Position numbers and translations under genes: made by a program. Shown here piece after piece: positions 8,825-17,532 of a DNA stretch of 64,000 bases. Each line of letters begins with the position of its first letter. Positions within the stretch are counted from its first letter, which is position 1. The notes under the pieces were generated by a model. The model did not search any database. It was given only the letters and a program-made list of their open reading frames with translations, and was not told the DNA's origin. The stretch is from Xanthobacteraceae bacterium. Lineage in GTDB: Bacteria > Pseudomonadota > Alphaproteobacteria > Rhizobiales > Xanthobacteraceae. The stretch covers positions 86,493 through 150,492 of the forward strand of contig JAIENY010000014.1 in assembly GCA_019750915.1 (NCBI GenBank), in the 5' to 3' direction.

Positions 8825-8923
8825 CGCGAAATGGAAAAAAATGCAAGCAAAAACAACATTTTATATAAATTGAATAACGCGCCAACCGATGTCATTTCTG
8901 CCCGGCGGCAAGTTTTGCCGAAT

Positions 8924-8935
8924 AACCGGCCGGTT
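8924..8935. repeat. 12-bp perfect palindrome in the fliK/mnmA spacer
   Basis: AACCGGCCGGTT lies between the divergent fliK and mnmA genes, beside a smaller hairpin GGCAA-GTT-TTGCC. It could be a regulator site. Its position about 100 bp upstream of the sigma-54 promoter would suit an activator such as FlbD, but I cannot tell. Confidence 0.35.
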
Positions 8936-9022
8936 TGATTGCTTCAGCTCAGGCCGGACTATAAATAAAGGCTAACGGAAATAACGAAGATACGGCTTCC
9001 ACCGTCTCTTCTGGACGGTCAG

Positions 9023-10210
9023 ATGCTCAACAGTTTGGACCTAGAAGGATCGCCCGCGTCGACGCGCGTCGTTGTCGCCATGTCGGGCGGCGTCGATTCA
9101 TCGACTACCGCCGCCTTGCTCAGGGCGGAGGGGTACGATGTCGTGGGCATCACGCTACAACTCTACGACCACGGCGCTGCGACCCACCGCAAGGGCGCCT
9201 GTTGCGCCGGACGCGACATTCATGACGCGCGCGACGTCGCCGAGCGCATCGGCATTCCTCATTACGTGCTGGATTACGAGAATCGCTTCCGCGAGTCGGT
9301 GATCGACCGTTTTGCCGACAGCTATGCCCGTGGCGAAACGCCCGTTCCGTGCATCGAATGCAACCGCTCGGTCAAATTCCACGATCTGCTCGCGACCGCG
9401 CGCGAACTCGGCGCGAAGGCACTGGTGACGGGTCATTATGTCGCCTCCCGCCGGCTGGCTAACGGCCATCGATCGCTTGTCACCGCCGCTGATACCGATC
9501 GCGACCAGAGCTACTTCCTGTTCTCGACCACTCAAGAGCAACTCGACTTCCTGCGTTTCCCGCTTGGCGATATGACCAAGGCGCAAACGCGCGAGCTGGC
9601 ACGGCGCTTCGAACTGCCGGTGGCCGACAAGCACGACAGCCAGGACATCTGTTTTGTGCCGACCGGCCGCTACACCGAACTGATCGAACGCATGCGGCCC
9701 GATGCGCTCAAGCCCGGCGAGATTGTCGATCTCCAAGGTCATGTTATCGGCAAGCATGAAGGCGTCATCAATTTCACGGTCGGGCAGCGCCGCGGGATCG
9801 GCATCACCGGGCCGGAGCCGCTTTACGTCGTTGGCCTCGATGCCGCCACGCAGCGCATCGTTGTCGGACCGCGGCAGGCGCTTTTGAAAACCAGGATTGC
9901 GCTGCGCGACATCAACTGGATCGGCGACGGCGCGCTGAAAGATGCTGCAGCCGACGGCCGGCGGATTTTCGTCAAGGTTCGCTCGACGCGCGCACCGCAG
10001 CCCGCGTGGCTGCGGACGACCAAGGACGGCTTCGAGGTCGAGCTTGTTGCGGGCGAGGAAGGCGTGTCGCCGGGACAGGCCTGTGTTTTCTACGATGACG
10101 AGGTGGGGCAAGCCCGCGTACTCGGGGGTGGATTCATCACCAACGCATCGAACAACAGCGATCGCCCGCTCGCGCCTCAGGCGTTTGCGCAATCCGCAGT
10201 CGTAGGCTGA
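9023..10210 (+). CDS. mnmA: tRNA-specific 2-thiouridylase MnmA
   Basis: 395 residues. The N-terminal PP-loop is SGGVDSS (21-27). The catalytic cysteine pair is C113 (in [10 protein letters not shown]) and C209 (in DSQDICFV). The mid domain has [21 protein letters not shown] and the C-terminal beta-barrel ends at about 380. The enzyme takes sulfur from a relay and makes 2-thiouridine at the wobble U34 of tRNA-Lys, -Glu and -Gln in the cytoplasm. It starts with ATG at 9023; a TATAAA at 8960-8965 is a possible -10 element. The pmtA-like gene follows 9 bp later and is probably co-transcribed. Confidence 0.95.
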   Translation: MLNSLDLEGSPASTRVVVAMSGGVDSSTTAALLRAEGYDVVGITLQLYDHGAATHRKGACCAGRDIHDARDVAERIGIPHYVLDYENRFRESVIDRFADSYARGETPVPCIECNRSVKFHDLLATARELGAKALVTGHYVASRRLANGHRSLVTAADTDRDQSYFLFSTTQEQLDFLRFPLGDMTKAQTRELARRFELPVADKHDSQDICFVPTGRYTELIERMRPDALKPGEIVDLQGHVIGKHEGVINFTVGQRRGIGITGPEPLYVVGLDAATQRIVVGPRQALLKTRIALRDINWIGDGALKDAAADGRRIFVKVRSTRAPQPAWLRTTKDGFEVELVAGEEGVSPGQACVFYDDEVGQARVLGGGFITNASNNSDRPLAPQAFAQSAVVG

Positions 10211-10219
10211 TCGAACGAC

Positions 10220-10858
10220 ATGGGCACCGACATCAGCCGTACCGGTGTCGCGAAGGCCTATGCGGCTTGGGCACCGATCTACGATTTCGTGTTCGGCAAG
10301 GTATTCGATCCCGGACGTCAGTCGACGATCGAAATCGCCAATGCGATCGGCGGACGTATTCTCGATGTCGGTGTCGGCACCGGTCTGTCGCTTGTCGATT
10401 ATGCGCCGACAACGCGGCTGTGCGGCGTGGACATTTCCGAACCGATGCTGCGCAAGGCTCAGGAGCGCGTCCGCACGCTGAACCTGTGCAATGTCGAAAC
10501 CCTGTGCGTGATGGATGCGAAACATCTGGCTTTTCCGGATGGAACATTCGATGTCGTCGTGGCGCAGTATGTGATCACTGCGGTGCCGGACCCCGAAGCG
10601 ACGCTCGACGACTTTGTTCGTGTGCTCAAGCCCGGCGGCGAACTCATCCTCGTCAACCACATCGGTGCCGAAAGCGGTCCGCGCAAAATATTCGAGCTTG
10701 CCTTCGCCCCGCTCGCCCGCCGCCTTGGCTGGCGGCCTGAGTTTCCATGGGGCCGATTGGTGAGCTGGGCCCAGCGCCATGGCGGCGTGAGCCTGCTCGA
10801 ACGGCGACCGATGCCCCCGATGGGCCACTTTTCGCTGATCCGTTATCGGAAGATGTGA
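10220..10858 (+). CDS. pmtA: PmtA-type SAM-dependent methyltransferase (phosphatidylethanolamine N-methyltransferase)
   Basis: 212 residues. A class I methyltransferase fold is shown by ILDVGVGTGLS (SAM-binding glycine loop, about 48-58), LCGVDISEPML (acidic residue for the ribose) and FDVVVAQYVITAVPDP. The start AYAAWAPIYDFVFGKVF is typical of the Rhodobacter/Bradyrhizobium PmtA group, which methylates membrane phosphatidylethanolamine towards phosphatidylcholine. Length fits. Bradyrhizobia have several Pmt enzymes, so the exact step (PE, mono- or dimethyl-PE) is uncertain, as is exclusion of a related lipid or quinone methyltransferase. Confidence 0.75.
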   Translation: MGTDISRTGVAKAYAAWAPIYDFVFGKVFDPGRQSTIEIANAIGGRILDVGVGTGLSLVDYAPTTRLCGVDISEPMLRKAQERVRTLNLCNVETLCVMDAKHLAFPDGTFDVVVAQYVITAVPDPEATLDDFVRVLKPGGELILVNHIGAESGPRKIFELAFAPLARRLGWRPEFPWGRLVSWAQRHGGVSLLERRPMPPMGHFSLIRYRKM

Positions 10859-10901
10859 TCGACCTTAGGGAACGTGAGCACACGCCCGTGGTTTGGTCCG
10901 C

Positions 10902-11264
10902 ATGAAAGTTGTCGCGATCATTGTTGGTTGTTGCATGACGGCGCTGCTTCCGGCCGTAGCCGTTGCACAGGCTCCGCCCGCCCCGGCCACGCCCCCCGCA
11001 CAGACAGCGCCGCCCAATCCGGACCGAAGCGCGAACTGTATGCCAACCCGCCCCTCCCCGAACCATGACGGCGTTAAACCCGGCACGACATCGGGCCAGA
11101 GTTCCGAGCCGCTGGGCGACCAACTGGCCAAATCCGATGGCGTGTTGTGTCCGCCGGCTGGCGTTGACCCGGATATGCATGCCCCAACGCCGAATTCTGG
11201 AAATATGCCCGTTATCCCACCACCTGGAAGCCCCGGCGGGGACCAGAGTATTCGGCCGAAATAA
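10902..11264 (+). CDS. Small secreted Pro-rich protein of unknown function
   Basis: 120 residues from the ATG at 10902 (a TTG three codons earlier is possible). A signal peptide with core VVAIIVGCCMTALLPAVAVA is followed by AQA, a likely signal peptidase I site. The mature part is rich in Pro, Ala and Gly, with two cysteines, and has no recognisable domain. It probably resides in the periplasm. I know no function for it. Confidence 0.6.
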   Translation: MKVVAIIVGCCMTALLPAVAVAQAPPAPATPPAQTAPPNPDRSANCMPTRPSPNHDGVKPGTTSGQSSEPLGDQLAKSDGVLCPPAGVDPDMHAPTPNSGNMPVIPPPGSPGGDQSIRPK

Positions 11265-11360
11265 ACCCTCAAGACTTGCAGGGTTGCTTGACAGTCATTT
11301 GGTTGACTTCTTATATGCCGCCGTCCGACGCGACTGCGCCCTTGGCGCAAGACGGATATT

Positions 11361-11437
11361 GGCGAGGTAGCTCAGCTGGTTAGAGCACGGGAATCATAAT
11401 CCTGGGGTCGGGGGTTCGAGTCCCTCTCTCGCTACCA
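11361..11437 (+). tRNA. tRNA-Met (CAT), elongator type
   Basis: A 77-base cloverleaf including encoded CCA. Acceptor GGCGAGG pairs with TCTCGCT (with G-U pairs at both ends). The D arm is GCTCAGCTGGTTAGAGC. The anticodon loop ATCATAA has CAT at 11395-11397, and the T arm is GGGGGTTCGAGTCCCTC. The G-C and G-U rich acceptor with a paired first position points to the elongator rather than initiator tRNA. No attachment-site duplication is visible beside it. Confidence 0.95.
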
Positions 11438-11567
11438 AATCCGCCCTAAATTCGGAACGCTTGAAATAGCACAGTGCTCGTCCGATCAAGGGAACCCTGT
11501 CTGACGAGGTTGCGCCAACACGATGCAAACCTCACCCCGGCAAAAGCGATAGCCGGATGAACGATCG

Positions 11568-13385
11568 CTATAGCCCCAGCACGCTCGCGGCAACCTGGTC
11601 GAGTTCTTCGGCATAGCGACGACGTGCAAAGCTTTCGTTGAGATAGCCGGTGACAACATCATCAGCGCCCGTCACGGCAAGAATTTCCGCTTCGGCCCTG
11701 TCGAATACAGTCATCGCAATCTTGATGTTCATCTCAGGTGAGAGGCTCGTATCGCGATACTTTGCCAAGCGCGAAACCGGCTCTGTGTCGGCCGCGATGT
11801 CGAAGTCGCTGGAAAACAAATCGGCAAGAAGAACGACCCCGCAATATTTGTTATCCGCCGTAACAAGAAAAGCCGCCTGACATGACCCCAGCGGATGCTC
11901 TCGTCGACATGCCTGAATGGTCATATTGCTTCGAACAAGCACTGGGTCGAATCTCATCAGCCGCTGGACCGTGAGATTTCGCAACCATCCGACGTCGTTC
12001 GCACTGCGTATCGTTTCTCCCCGCAGATGAAGACGCCATGTTGAAAACGAGTGACCAAACACAGCGCGCACGAAAACGCTTGTCGCAATGCATGCGGCGA
12101 GAATGACGGCCGTGACCTCCAGGCTTCCTGTCATCTCCAGGACAAGAAACGACATCGTCAAAGGACCGCCGACGATCGCAACGCCAAGACAAGCCATTGC
12201 GGTAAGGGCACTCGCGGTAGGATCGACAATCAGTCCGAACAATGGATAGCTCATCACGACGGAGAAGAGCTTTCCGATCAACGAACCCACAAACAGCGAC
12301 GCAAAGAAAAGACCGCCGCGAAATCCCGATGAAAGTGAGATCAGGCACGCCATGATTTTCAAGATGACAATCGTCAGAATAAGAGAGCCGGCCATCTCGC
12401 GGGAAAAATCCAACAACATAGCGCCATGGCCCGCAGCAAGGACCTGAGGCGTTACGATTGCCATCGCACCGACACAAACGCCGCCGGCGACGGGCCTGAT
12501 CCACACCGGAAAGACACGGAAAAGACGCTCGAACCAGGGCACGGCTCGCATGATAGCGATCCCGATGACAGCAGTAACCAGGCCGAGCGCGATGAGCACC
12601 AAATACTGACGCACACTGCTGGCGCTGACATGCGGGATGGTGAGAGAGTAAGGTGCGCCTCCAAGCTGACGAGCTGTCAACGCAGCCGTGATGGAGGCCG
12701 TTAAAATTGGCGCTGCGCTACTCAGCGAGTAAACTCCGACAATCAGCTCGCAGGCATAGAACGCACCCGTCAGTGGAGCATCGAAAGCAGCAGAGATCGC
12801 AGCAGCGGCTCCGCACCCAACCATGATGCGCAAATCGTTGCGGCGCAAATTGAGCATTCGACCGAGCAAGGATGCCAAGCCCGCACCGATTTGAGTATAT
12901 CCTGCTTCAAGACCGACCGATGCGCCTGCACCATTCGAAATCACGGTTTGTCCGCTTACGACGACGCTGTCGCGCAGCGACAGCCGCCCTCCCCTCAACG
13001 CATTGGCTTCGATCGGATCAGTCGCATTGGATAACTTCAGCCGGCGTCGCCACCACTCCATCAACCCGAGAATAAGACCGCCGGCGGCAGGAGCGAGAAT
13101 AGCGACGACCGGATGAACAACGTCGCTGGCGCTCAGACGGATATCGATAGCGATACCGTAGATCACCACATGCGCCAGCTGCGCAACTGCACTCATTGCC
13201 GTGACGGCTGCGCCGGACAGGATACCGATCGCCAACGCAACCGGAATCAGGAAGAACTCATTACTGCGGACTGCAGACCGTATCGCCGCCCCGATACGTC
13301 TGACTGTTTTGTTGCTGATTACTCCCTCCGCCGACAAGCGGGCAGAGACAGCCATCCTCGAAAGGCGTTTCATCATAACGATCAT
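11568..13385 (-). CDS. ClC-family chloride channel/antiporter with C-terminal CBS region
   Basis: 605 residues. About ten hydrophobic helices (residues 45-460) are followed by a CBS-like pair (about 475-600). Recognisable elements are SVGLEAGYTQIGAGLAS, which aligns with the GREGP helix and keeps the gating glutamate, and AISAAFDAPLTGAFYACE. The first filter motif (GSGIP) is not preserved; the equivalent region reads TDPIEANALRGGRLSLRD. This is therefore a divergent ClC, and ion selectivity and channel versus exchanger mode cannot be deduced. The start ATG at 13385 is the first of several close Met codons. It is monocistronic. Confidence 0.85.
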   Translation of the reverse strand: MIVMMKRLSRMAVSARLSAEGVISNKTVRRIGAAIRSAVRSNEFFLIPVALAIGILSGAAVTAMSAVAQLAHVVIYGIAIDIRLSASDVVHPVVAILAPAAGGLILGLMEWWRRRLKLSNATDPIEANALRGGRLSLRDSVVVSGQTVISNGAGASVGLEAGYTQIGAGLASLLGRMLNLRRNDLRIMVGCGAAAAISAAFDAPLTGAFYACELIVGVYSLSSAAPILTASITAALTARQLGGAPYSLTIPHVSASSVRQYLVLIALGLVTAVIGIAIMRAVPWFERLFRVFPVWIRPVAGGVCVGAMAIVTPQVLAAGHGAMLLDFSREMAGSLILTIVILKIMACLISLSSGFRGGLFFASLFVGSLIGKLFSVVMSYPLFGLIVDPTASALTAMACLGVAIVGGPLTMSFLVLEMTGSLEVTAVILAACIATSVFVRAVFGHSFSTWRLHLRGETIRSANDVGWLRNLTVQRLMRFDPVLVRSNMTIQACRREHPLGSCQAAFLVTADNKYCGVVLLADLFSSDFDIAADTEPVSRLAKYRDTSLSPEMNIKIAMTVFDRAEAEILAVTGADDVVTGYLNESFARRRYAEELDQVAASVLGL

Positions 13386-13452
13386 TTGGCGGCGGCTGAT
13401 CGCGCCCGTAACAATTCGGTGGCCAGCCTAGCCGACAGTCGTTCTCCTTTCG

Positions 13453-13716
13453 TTAAATGACCCGGATAAAAGGTTTATCCCCATCGGCATCGATTTCCAC
13501 CTCTGCGCCATTGGCGATCGCCAGCGTGATATCCTGATCAAATCCGGACAGCAAAGTCATGCCAGCCAAAGCGGTGCCCTGAACCATAATCGGATTGACG
13601 GCGTTGAGCACCAGCGCGGCTGGAACAATCTTGCGTGCGGCCATTTCATAAAGCATCCAGGCAGAAGCAACACCGCCTTTTGCCGCATCAAGGATGAGAA
13701 TGCGTCCGTTACTACG
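13453..13716 (-). pseudogene. C-terminal remnant of an AcnX small subunit (DUF126 swivel domain)
   Basis: The minus-strand frame reads GRILILDAAKGGVASAWMLY, then KIVPAALVLNAVNPIMVQGT, and ends at the stop at 13453. This resembles the second half of the DUF126/AcnX swivelling subunit (cis-3-hydroxyproline or phosphomevalonate dehydratase type). No start or N-terminal half is present, and upstream the frame runs into an unrelated fragment on the other strand. No large AcnX subunit is nearby. An in-frame ATG at 13656 could express only about 67 residues. I read it as a decayed gene; the family call is from memory of conserved motifs. Confidence 0.55.
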
Positions 13717-13964
13717 ATTGTCGATCTGGAAGAGATGGAAGAGGATGCCGCAACATACGCCGAAATGATTTATCGATGAACAAGGAAGAGTATCATCGGG
13801 GATCGATAGGCGTTGCCGTTCCGATGCGACGTTCCGACAATACTGTTATTGCCACGTTATCAATTCACGCTCCGAGTTTCAGAATGTCCGTTGAAACAGC
13901 ATTGAGCTATGCGCCGCTACTGAAACAGGCCGCTGCTGAAATTGTAAGCGACCTCGGATTATGA
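13711..13964 (+). pseudogene. C-terminal remnant of an IclR-type regulator, frameshifted
   Basis: One frame reads TTIVDLEEMEEDAATYAEM and stops near 13776. The next frame continues MNKEEYHRGSIGVAVPMRRS, then NTVIATLSIHAPSFRMSVET, to the stop at 13964. Together they match the end of the IclR effector domain (EEY...G..GVA.P motif). A single frameshift near 13765 separates them, and the helix-turn-helix and most of the effector domain are missing. It abuts the AcnX remnant in opposite orientation, so both look like leftovers of one deletion or rearrangement. Confidence 0.6.
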
Positions 13965-14891
13965 AGTCCGCGCCGTAGAAGCCCTCGGCAGTGATCCTGG
14001 TCTTCTGATGATCCGCGCTGGAAGGAAGCGCCACAGGCGTTCGGCGCCTTCGAACAGCGCAGCCTCCGAAGTATCAAAAACAACTTCGGCTCGGCCGGTC
14101 ATCTGAAGCAAATCACCCTGCTCCCAATCGACGAACACCAGTCCCGCGCGCGGATTGACGAGGAAGTTTCCAAGCGTATTGAAAAACAAATTTCCCGCAT
14201 AATCGGGAATGGTCAGCGCCCCATTGTTTTCGAGCTTGGCGAATCCGGCTTTTCCACCCCTGTGCGATACGTCAATCCGCCGCACGTCTCGCTGATCGCC
14301 AATGTACGAGGCCACAAAAAAACTATCCGCAGATTGAATCAGCCTAGCCGCCGCACCTGTGAGAGTTTCCAGTTCTTCAATTGGCTCCGCGGCGGAGGAC
14401 TTTGCCGGATCGCGGCTGAATTCCAACGTGCGGGCGTTGATGTAACGCGGGCAGTTGCCGAAAGACTCCATGACCGAGATGCGGAAGCCACCCTCATGGT
14501 GACGGCTGATGACACCGTTCAAACGGTTACGGCGGCGCGTCTCAAGCTGAATACCCAGAAGACCGACCGCATCCCCGTCGTTCATCCCGCAATCGGCGGG
14601 GTCAGCCCGGTCCCGCGGGATCGATACGTTCAATTGCGAGGAATCCGGCGAGTGCAAAAATCCCGGCTGCCCGGCGCGAACCGTGGCCCATGCCTCGCCG
14701 CTTGCGTTCACAGTACCTAGCACGACAAACGGAAGCTCGGCGTAGAAAAGGCGGTGTTGCTCGATCAGATGCGAACGGATGACCCGCCGTCCCATCGCGT
14801 CCATCCGTTCGGCAACGCAGGCTTCATGTTGCATGTGCAACTCGCCGGCGTGCCAGGGAGATAATTCCTTGTCAGTAGATGAAGATGACAT
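13959..14891 (-). CDS. Pyridoxamine 5'-phosphate oxidase-like flavin split-barrel protein
   Basis: 310 residues. The N-terminal half has LPFVVLGTVNASGEAWATVRAG, the strand pattern of the PNPOx-like FMN-binding barrel. A second barrel-like half contains SFFVASYIGDQRDVRRIDVS and ends with VNPRAGLVFVDWEQGDLLQMTGRAEV. The same two-barrel unit is often fused to a ferredoxin-reductase in other bacteria; here it stands alone. It is probably a cytoplasmic oxidoreductase of unknown substrate. It lies 26 bp after the GST gene on the same strand, so a two-gene operon with a redox or detoxification role is likely. Confidence 0.75.
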   Translation of the reverse strand: MSSSSTDKELSPWHAGELHMQHEACVAERMDAMGRRVIRSHLIEQHRLFYAELPFVVLGTVNASGEAWATVRAGQPGFLHSPDSSQLNVSIPRDRADPADCGMNDGDAVGLLGIQLETRRRNRLNGVISRHHEGGFRISVMESFGNCPRYINARTLEFSRDPAKSSAAEPIEELETLTGAAARLIQSADSFFVASYIGDQRDVRRIDVSHRGGKAGFAKLENNGALTIPDYAGNLFFNTLGNFLVNPRAGLVFVDWEQGDLLQMTGRAEVVFDTSEAALFEGAERLWRFLPARIIRRPGSLPRASTARTS

Positions 14892-14917
14892 CTCTCGTCA
14901 CTTTTTAGATCCACCGA

Positions 14918-15538
14918 TCAGGCCTCGACTTCGAGGCCGGCTTTGGTTTTGCGGAATGGGAAAAATCGCGGCAGCGCCTCGACCCGGCGAAGCCACGCCC
15001 TGACGTTTGCGTAAGCCGAGAGATCGACATTTCCTTCAGGTGCGCGATCAATATAGCTGTAGAGAGCAACATCAGCGATGGTGGGCTTGTCCGTTCCCGC
15101 GATCCAGGTTCGGTCGTTCAGTTCGTTTTCCAAAACGCGCAGCAGTGCATGAGAGCGATCAATCGCCTCTTCAGCATTGAGCTTGGCGCCGAAAACCGTG
15201 ACCAGCCGTGCCGCGCACGGACCATAGGCGACCTTGCCCGCCGCCACCGACAGCCAGCGTTGAACGCTTGCCGCTGCGACGGGATCATCAGGACTCCAAT
15301 CTTCGCCGCCGAATTTCTTGGCCAGGTAGACAAGGATGGCGTTTGAATCCGGCACGACGACACCGTCATCGTCCAGCACCGGCACCTCGCCAAAGCGGTT
15401 CAGATCGAGAAATTGCTCGGTCTTGTTGTCGCCAGCCCGGATATTGATTTCGATTGGCTCGTAGTCGAGCCCCAGCAGCGAAAGAAAAAGCCGTGCGCGA
15501 TGCGAATGACCGGACAACGGACCGTAATAAAGCTTCAT
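14918..15538 (-). CDS. Glutathione S-transferase
   Basis: 206 residues from ATG at 15538. The N-terminal thioredoxin fold has [20 protein letters not shown] and the cis-Pro with the glutathione gamma-glutamyl motif at [20 protein letters not shown]. The C-terminal helical domain holds the capping motif [13 protein letters not shown]. It conjugates or reduces electrophiles with glutathione in the cytoplasm. It is divergent from a LysR regulator over a 102-bp spacer, a common control arrangement, and upstream of the flavin protein gene. Confidence 0.88.
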   Translation of the reverse strand: MKLYYGPLSGHSHRARLFLSLLGLDYEPIEINIRAGDNKTEQFLDLNRFGEVPVLDDDGVVVPDSNAILVYLAKKFGGEDWSPDDPVAAASVQRWLSVAAGKVAYGPCAARLVTVFGAKLNAEEAIDRSHALLRVLENELNDRTWIAGTDKPTIADVALYSYIDRAPEGNVDLSAYANVRAWLRRVEALPRFFPFRKTKAGLEVEA

Positions 15539-15620
15539 TTTGCTCTCCCACAAAACCGATCAGAGACCGACACGATACGCCATGACGAAACGCGAAAAAA
15601 TTGCTACATTTTACAAAAGT

Positions 15621-15641
15621 TTATTTCGCCGAGTGAAATAA
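15621..15641 (+). promoter_or_regulatory. LysR-type operator overlapping the LysR start codon
   Basis: TTATTTC (15621-15627) and GAAATAA (15635-15641) form a perfect 7-bp inverted repeat with a 7-bp spacer and include the T-N11-A pattern of LysR-type sites. The last base of the repeat is the A of the LysR ATG, so binding would cover the start of the regulator gene and sits about 83 bp from the GST start. Confidence 0.55.
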
Positions 15642-16582
15642 TGGACCGGATTGAAGCCATCAAAGCTTTTGTCACGACTGTCGATGAGGGAAGCCTGACC
15701 AAGGCCGCGGCGCGCTTGGGGCGCTCGCCGGCCGCCATGACGCGCGCACTGGCATATCTGGAGTCCGAGGTCGGCACCGAATTGCTTCATCGCACCACAC
15801 GAACCGTTCGCGTCAGCGAAGCCGGCGAACGCTACGCCGCAGCTTGCCGCCGGATTTTGAACGATCTCGATGAAGCCGGCATGGCCGCGGCAGGAACGCA
15901 TTCCGCGCCGAGAGGCGTGCTCACAATCACCGCGCCGGTTTTATTCGGGACACGAATTCTGCGGCCGATCGTTGATGAGTTTCTGGAGGAATATTCAGAG
16001 GTTCAAGTTCGCTATCTTCTTCTGGATCGCCAAGTCAACCTGACGGAAGAAGGCGCGGACGTCGCCCTGCGTATTGCCCACCTGCCGGACTCGGGGCTCA
16101 TTGCAACCAGGGTTGGCAGCGTCCGCCGCGTAGTTGCGGCCTCTCCGTCATATCTTAAAGGACGCCCGGCAGTCCGATCGCCGTCGGATCTGACGTCGCA
16201 TAACTGCATCTCCCTTTTTGAGCTTGGGCGCGGCGAAGTCTGGACCTTTCCACCCAAGCCAGGGACCAAAGCCCATCGCAACGTGCGCATAACGTCGCGC
16301 CTGAGCGTCAACACCATCGAGTCGATGGTTCGGAGCGCGGCTGACGGCCACGGTATCGTGCGTGTGCTTTCCTATCAGATCGATCAGGAAATTCGCGATG
16401 GAAAGCTGCAGATATTACTCAAGAGCGCAGAACCCGAGCCCTTGCCCGTTCACCTGATCGCCCCGGATGGCCGGTTGGCTCTTCCAAAGGTCCGGGCGTT
16501 CATCGATTTTGCCGCCTCCCGTCTCAGGGCGAGATTGCAGACGCTCCTCAAGATGCAAGAACCTGGTCCTATTGCGCCCTAA
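15641..16582 (+). CDS. LysR-family transcriptional regulator
   Basis: 313 residues from the ATG at 15641. Upstream in-frame codons exist but lie in the divergent GST gene. The N-terminal winged helix-turn-helix is MDRIEAIKAFVTTVDEGSLT through about residue 60, then a linker helix and a two-lobe periplasmic-binding-like effector domain (about 90-295). It is divergent from the GST gene and probably controls it and itself through the inverted repeat at its start. Its 3' end overlaps the convergent Cys-rich protein gene by 14 bp. The inducer is unknown. Confidence 0.9.
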   Translation: MDRIEAIKAFVTTVDEGSLTKAAARLGRSPAAMTRALAYLESEVGTELLHRTTRTVRVSEAGERYAAACRRILNDLDEAGMAAAGTHSAPRGVLTITAPVLFGTRILRPIVDEFLEEYSEVQVRYLLLDRQVNLTEEGADVALRIAHLPDSGLIATRVGSVRRVVAASPSYLKGRPAVRSPSDLTSHNCISLFELGRGEVWTFPPKPGTKAHRNVRITSRLSVNTIESMVRSAADGHGIVRVLSYQIDQEIRDGKLQILLKSAEPEPLPVHLIAPDGRLALPKVRAFIDFAASRLRARLQTLLKMQEPGPIAP

Positions 16583-17354
16583 ACTGGAGCAGAACGCTTT
16601 TGCACGCCGGTGAAAGCGATGCCGCGTGCGACGCAAGACACTGAGCGATGCGGCCGCCTCCGAGCGGAATGCCGTCGCAGAGCGTACGAACATCTCCTCC
16701 GCAAGCGGAGCGCAGAATCATCAACTCCTCGCGGGGCCGCATCGGGCGTAGCGTCGGCAAAGGTGCCGGTACCGGCGTTGCGCCAGGCGGCGCGCCGGTC
16801 GCTGGGCCCTCGGACGGAACGGCTGCCGCGGCACCCGCCCCGCCGACGGCCTGCTGACAGCCCTGCGACAACTTCGACTTGTTCTTTTGCAAACAGCTCA
16901 GTGCCGCACTCCCGCCGGGCGGGACGCTGGCGCAATTTTTCTGATAGTCGGTGCGGCAGGCGCTGCGTATGGCCGCAGCTTGCGCATCGTTCGGTTTGGC
17001 AGGTGCAGGCGGCGGCGCCGTCTTGGCAGGTACGGCGGGCGCTACCGATTCAGCCTTTGGAGGTGATTGAGGGACGGGCGGCGTCTCCGCCTTTGGTGCC
17101 GGAACGGCAGGCTCCACCGCGCGAACCGCCGTCTGACATGAGGGCGACAGGCTTGCGATGTTTTTCTGTAGACATTGCAGTGCGGGCAGACCGCCGGGCG
17201 GCACACTGGCGCAATGCGCCTCGTAGTCGGAGCGGCATTGCGCCCGGATCGCACTTTTCTGATCGTCGGTCGGCTGCTGGGGAAATCCAGGCCCCGAAGC
17301 AAACAGAACAGTCGCCGCAGATATCCAGAATATCGCGCGTCTTGGCGTACTCAT
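16569..17354 (-). CDS. Secreted protein with three Cys-rich repeats
   Basis: 261 residues from ATG at 17354, preceded by GAAGGGA. A signal peptide (IFWISAATVLFASGPGFP) is followed by three copies of a module of about 40 residues at roughly 35-70, 130-165 and 220-257. Each has four cysteines in the pattern C-x6-C-x3-PxGG-x4-C-x8-LSxxC. Long Pro/Ala-rich linkers separate them. The modules resemble the Golgi-glycoprotein-1 type Cys-rich repeat seen in many Bradyrhizobiaceae proteins. The cysteines are probably disulfide-bonded in the periplasm. Function is unknown. Confidence 0.75.
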   Translation of the reverse strand: MSTPRRAIFWISAATVLFASGPGFPQQPTDDQKSAIRAQCRSDYEAHCASVPPGGLPALQCLQKNIASLSPSCQTAVRAVEPAVPAPKAETPPVPQSPPKAESVAPAVPAKTAPPPAPAKPNDAQAAAIRSACRTDYQKNCASVPPGGSAALSCLQKNKSKLSQGCQQAVGGAGAAAAVPSEGPATGAPPGATPVPAPLPTLRPMRPREELMILRSACGGDVRTLCDGIPLGGGRIAQCLASHAASLSPACKSVLLQFRAQ

Positions 17355-17532
17355 CGGAAAATCCCTTCGCAAGGGAGCGGAGCCGCGTTTGATAAAATAC
17401 AAAGTCAAAAGTATCCTGAAGATATCGTCCTAGCTTTTAAGTTTCGCCGCAAGCAGAATGTTGCTATTGATGAATCAGTGAGAGCGGCATTTCGGAGCTC
17501 TCTGTCGAAAAACCTGCGGAATAGGCGTTCGA

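Noticed and set aside
9155..10828. 557-codon open frame antisense to mnmA and pmtA
   Set aside because: Shadow frame of two conserved genes, with His/Arg-rich, domain-free translation.
11361..11437. tRNA-Met as an island attachment site
   Set aside because: I see no repeat of the tRNA 3' end nearby, no integrase and no composition change beside it.
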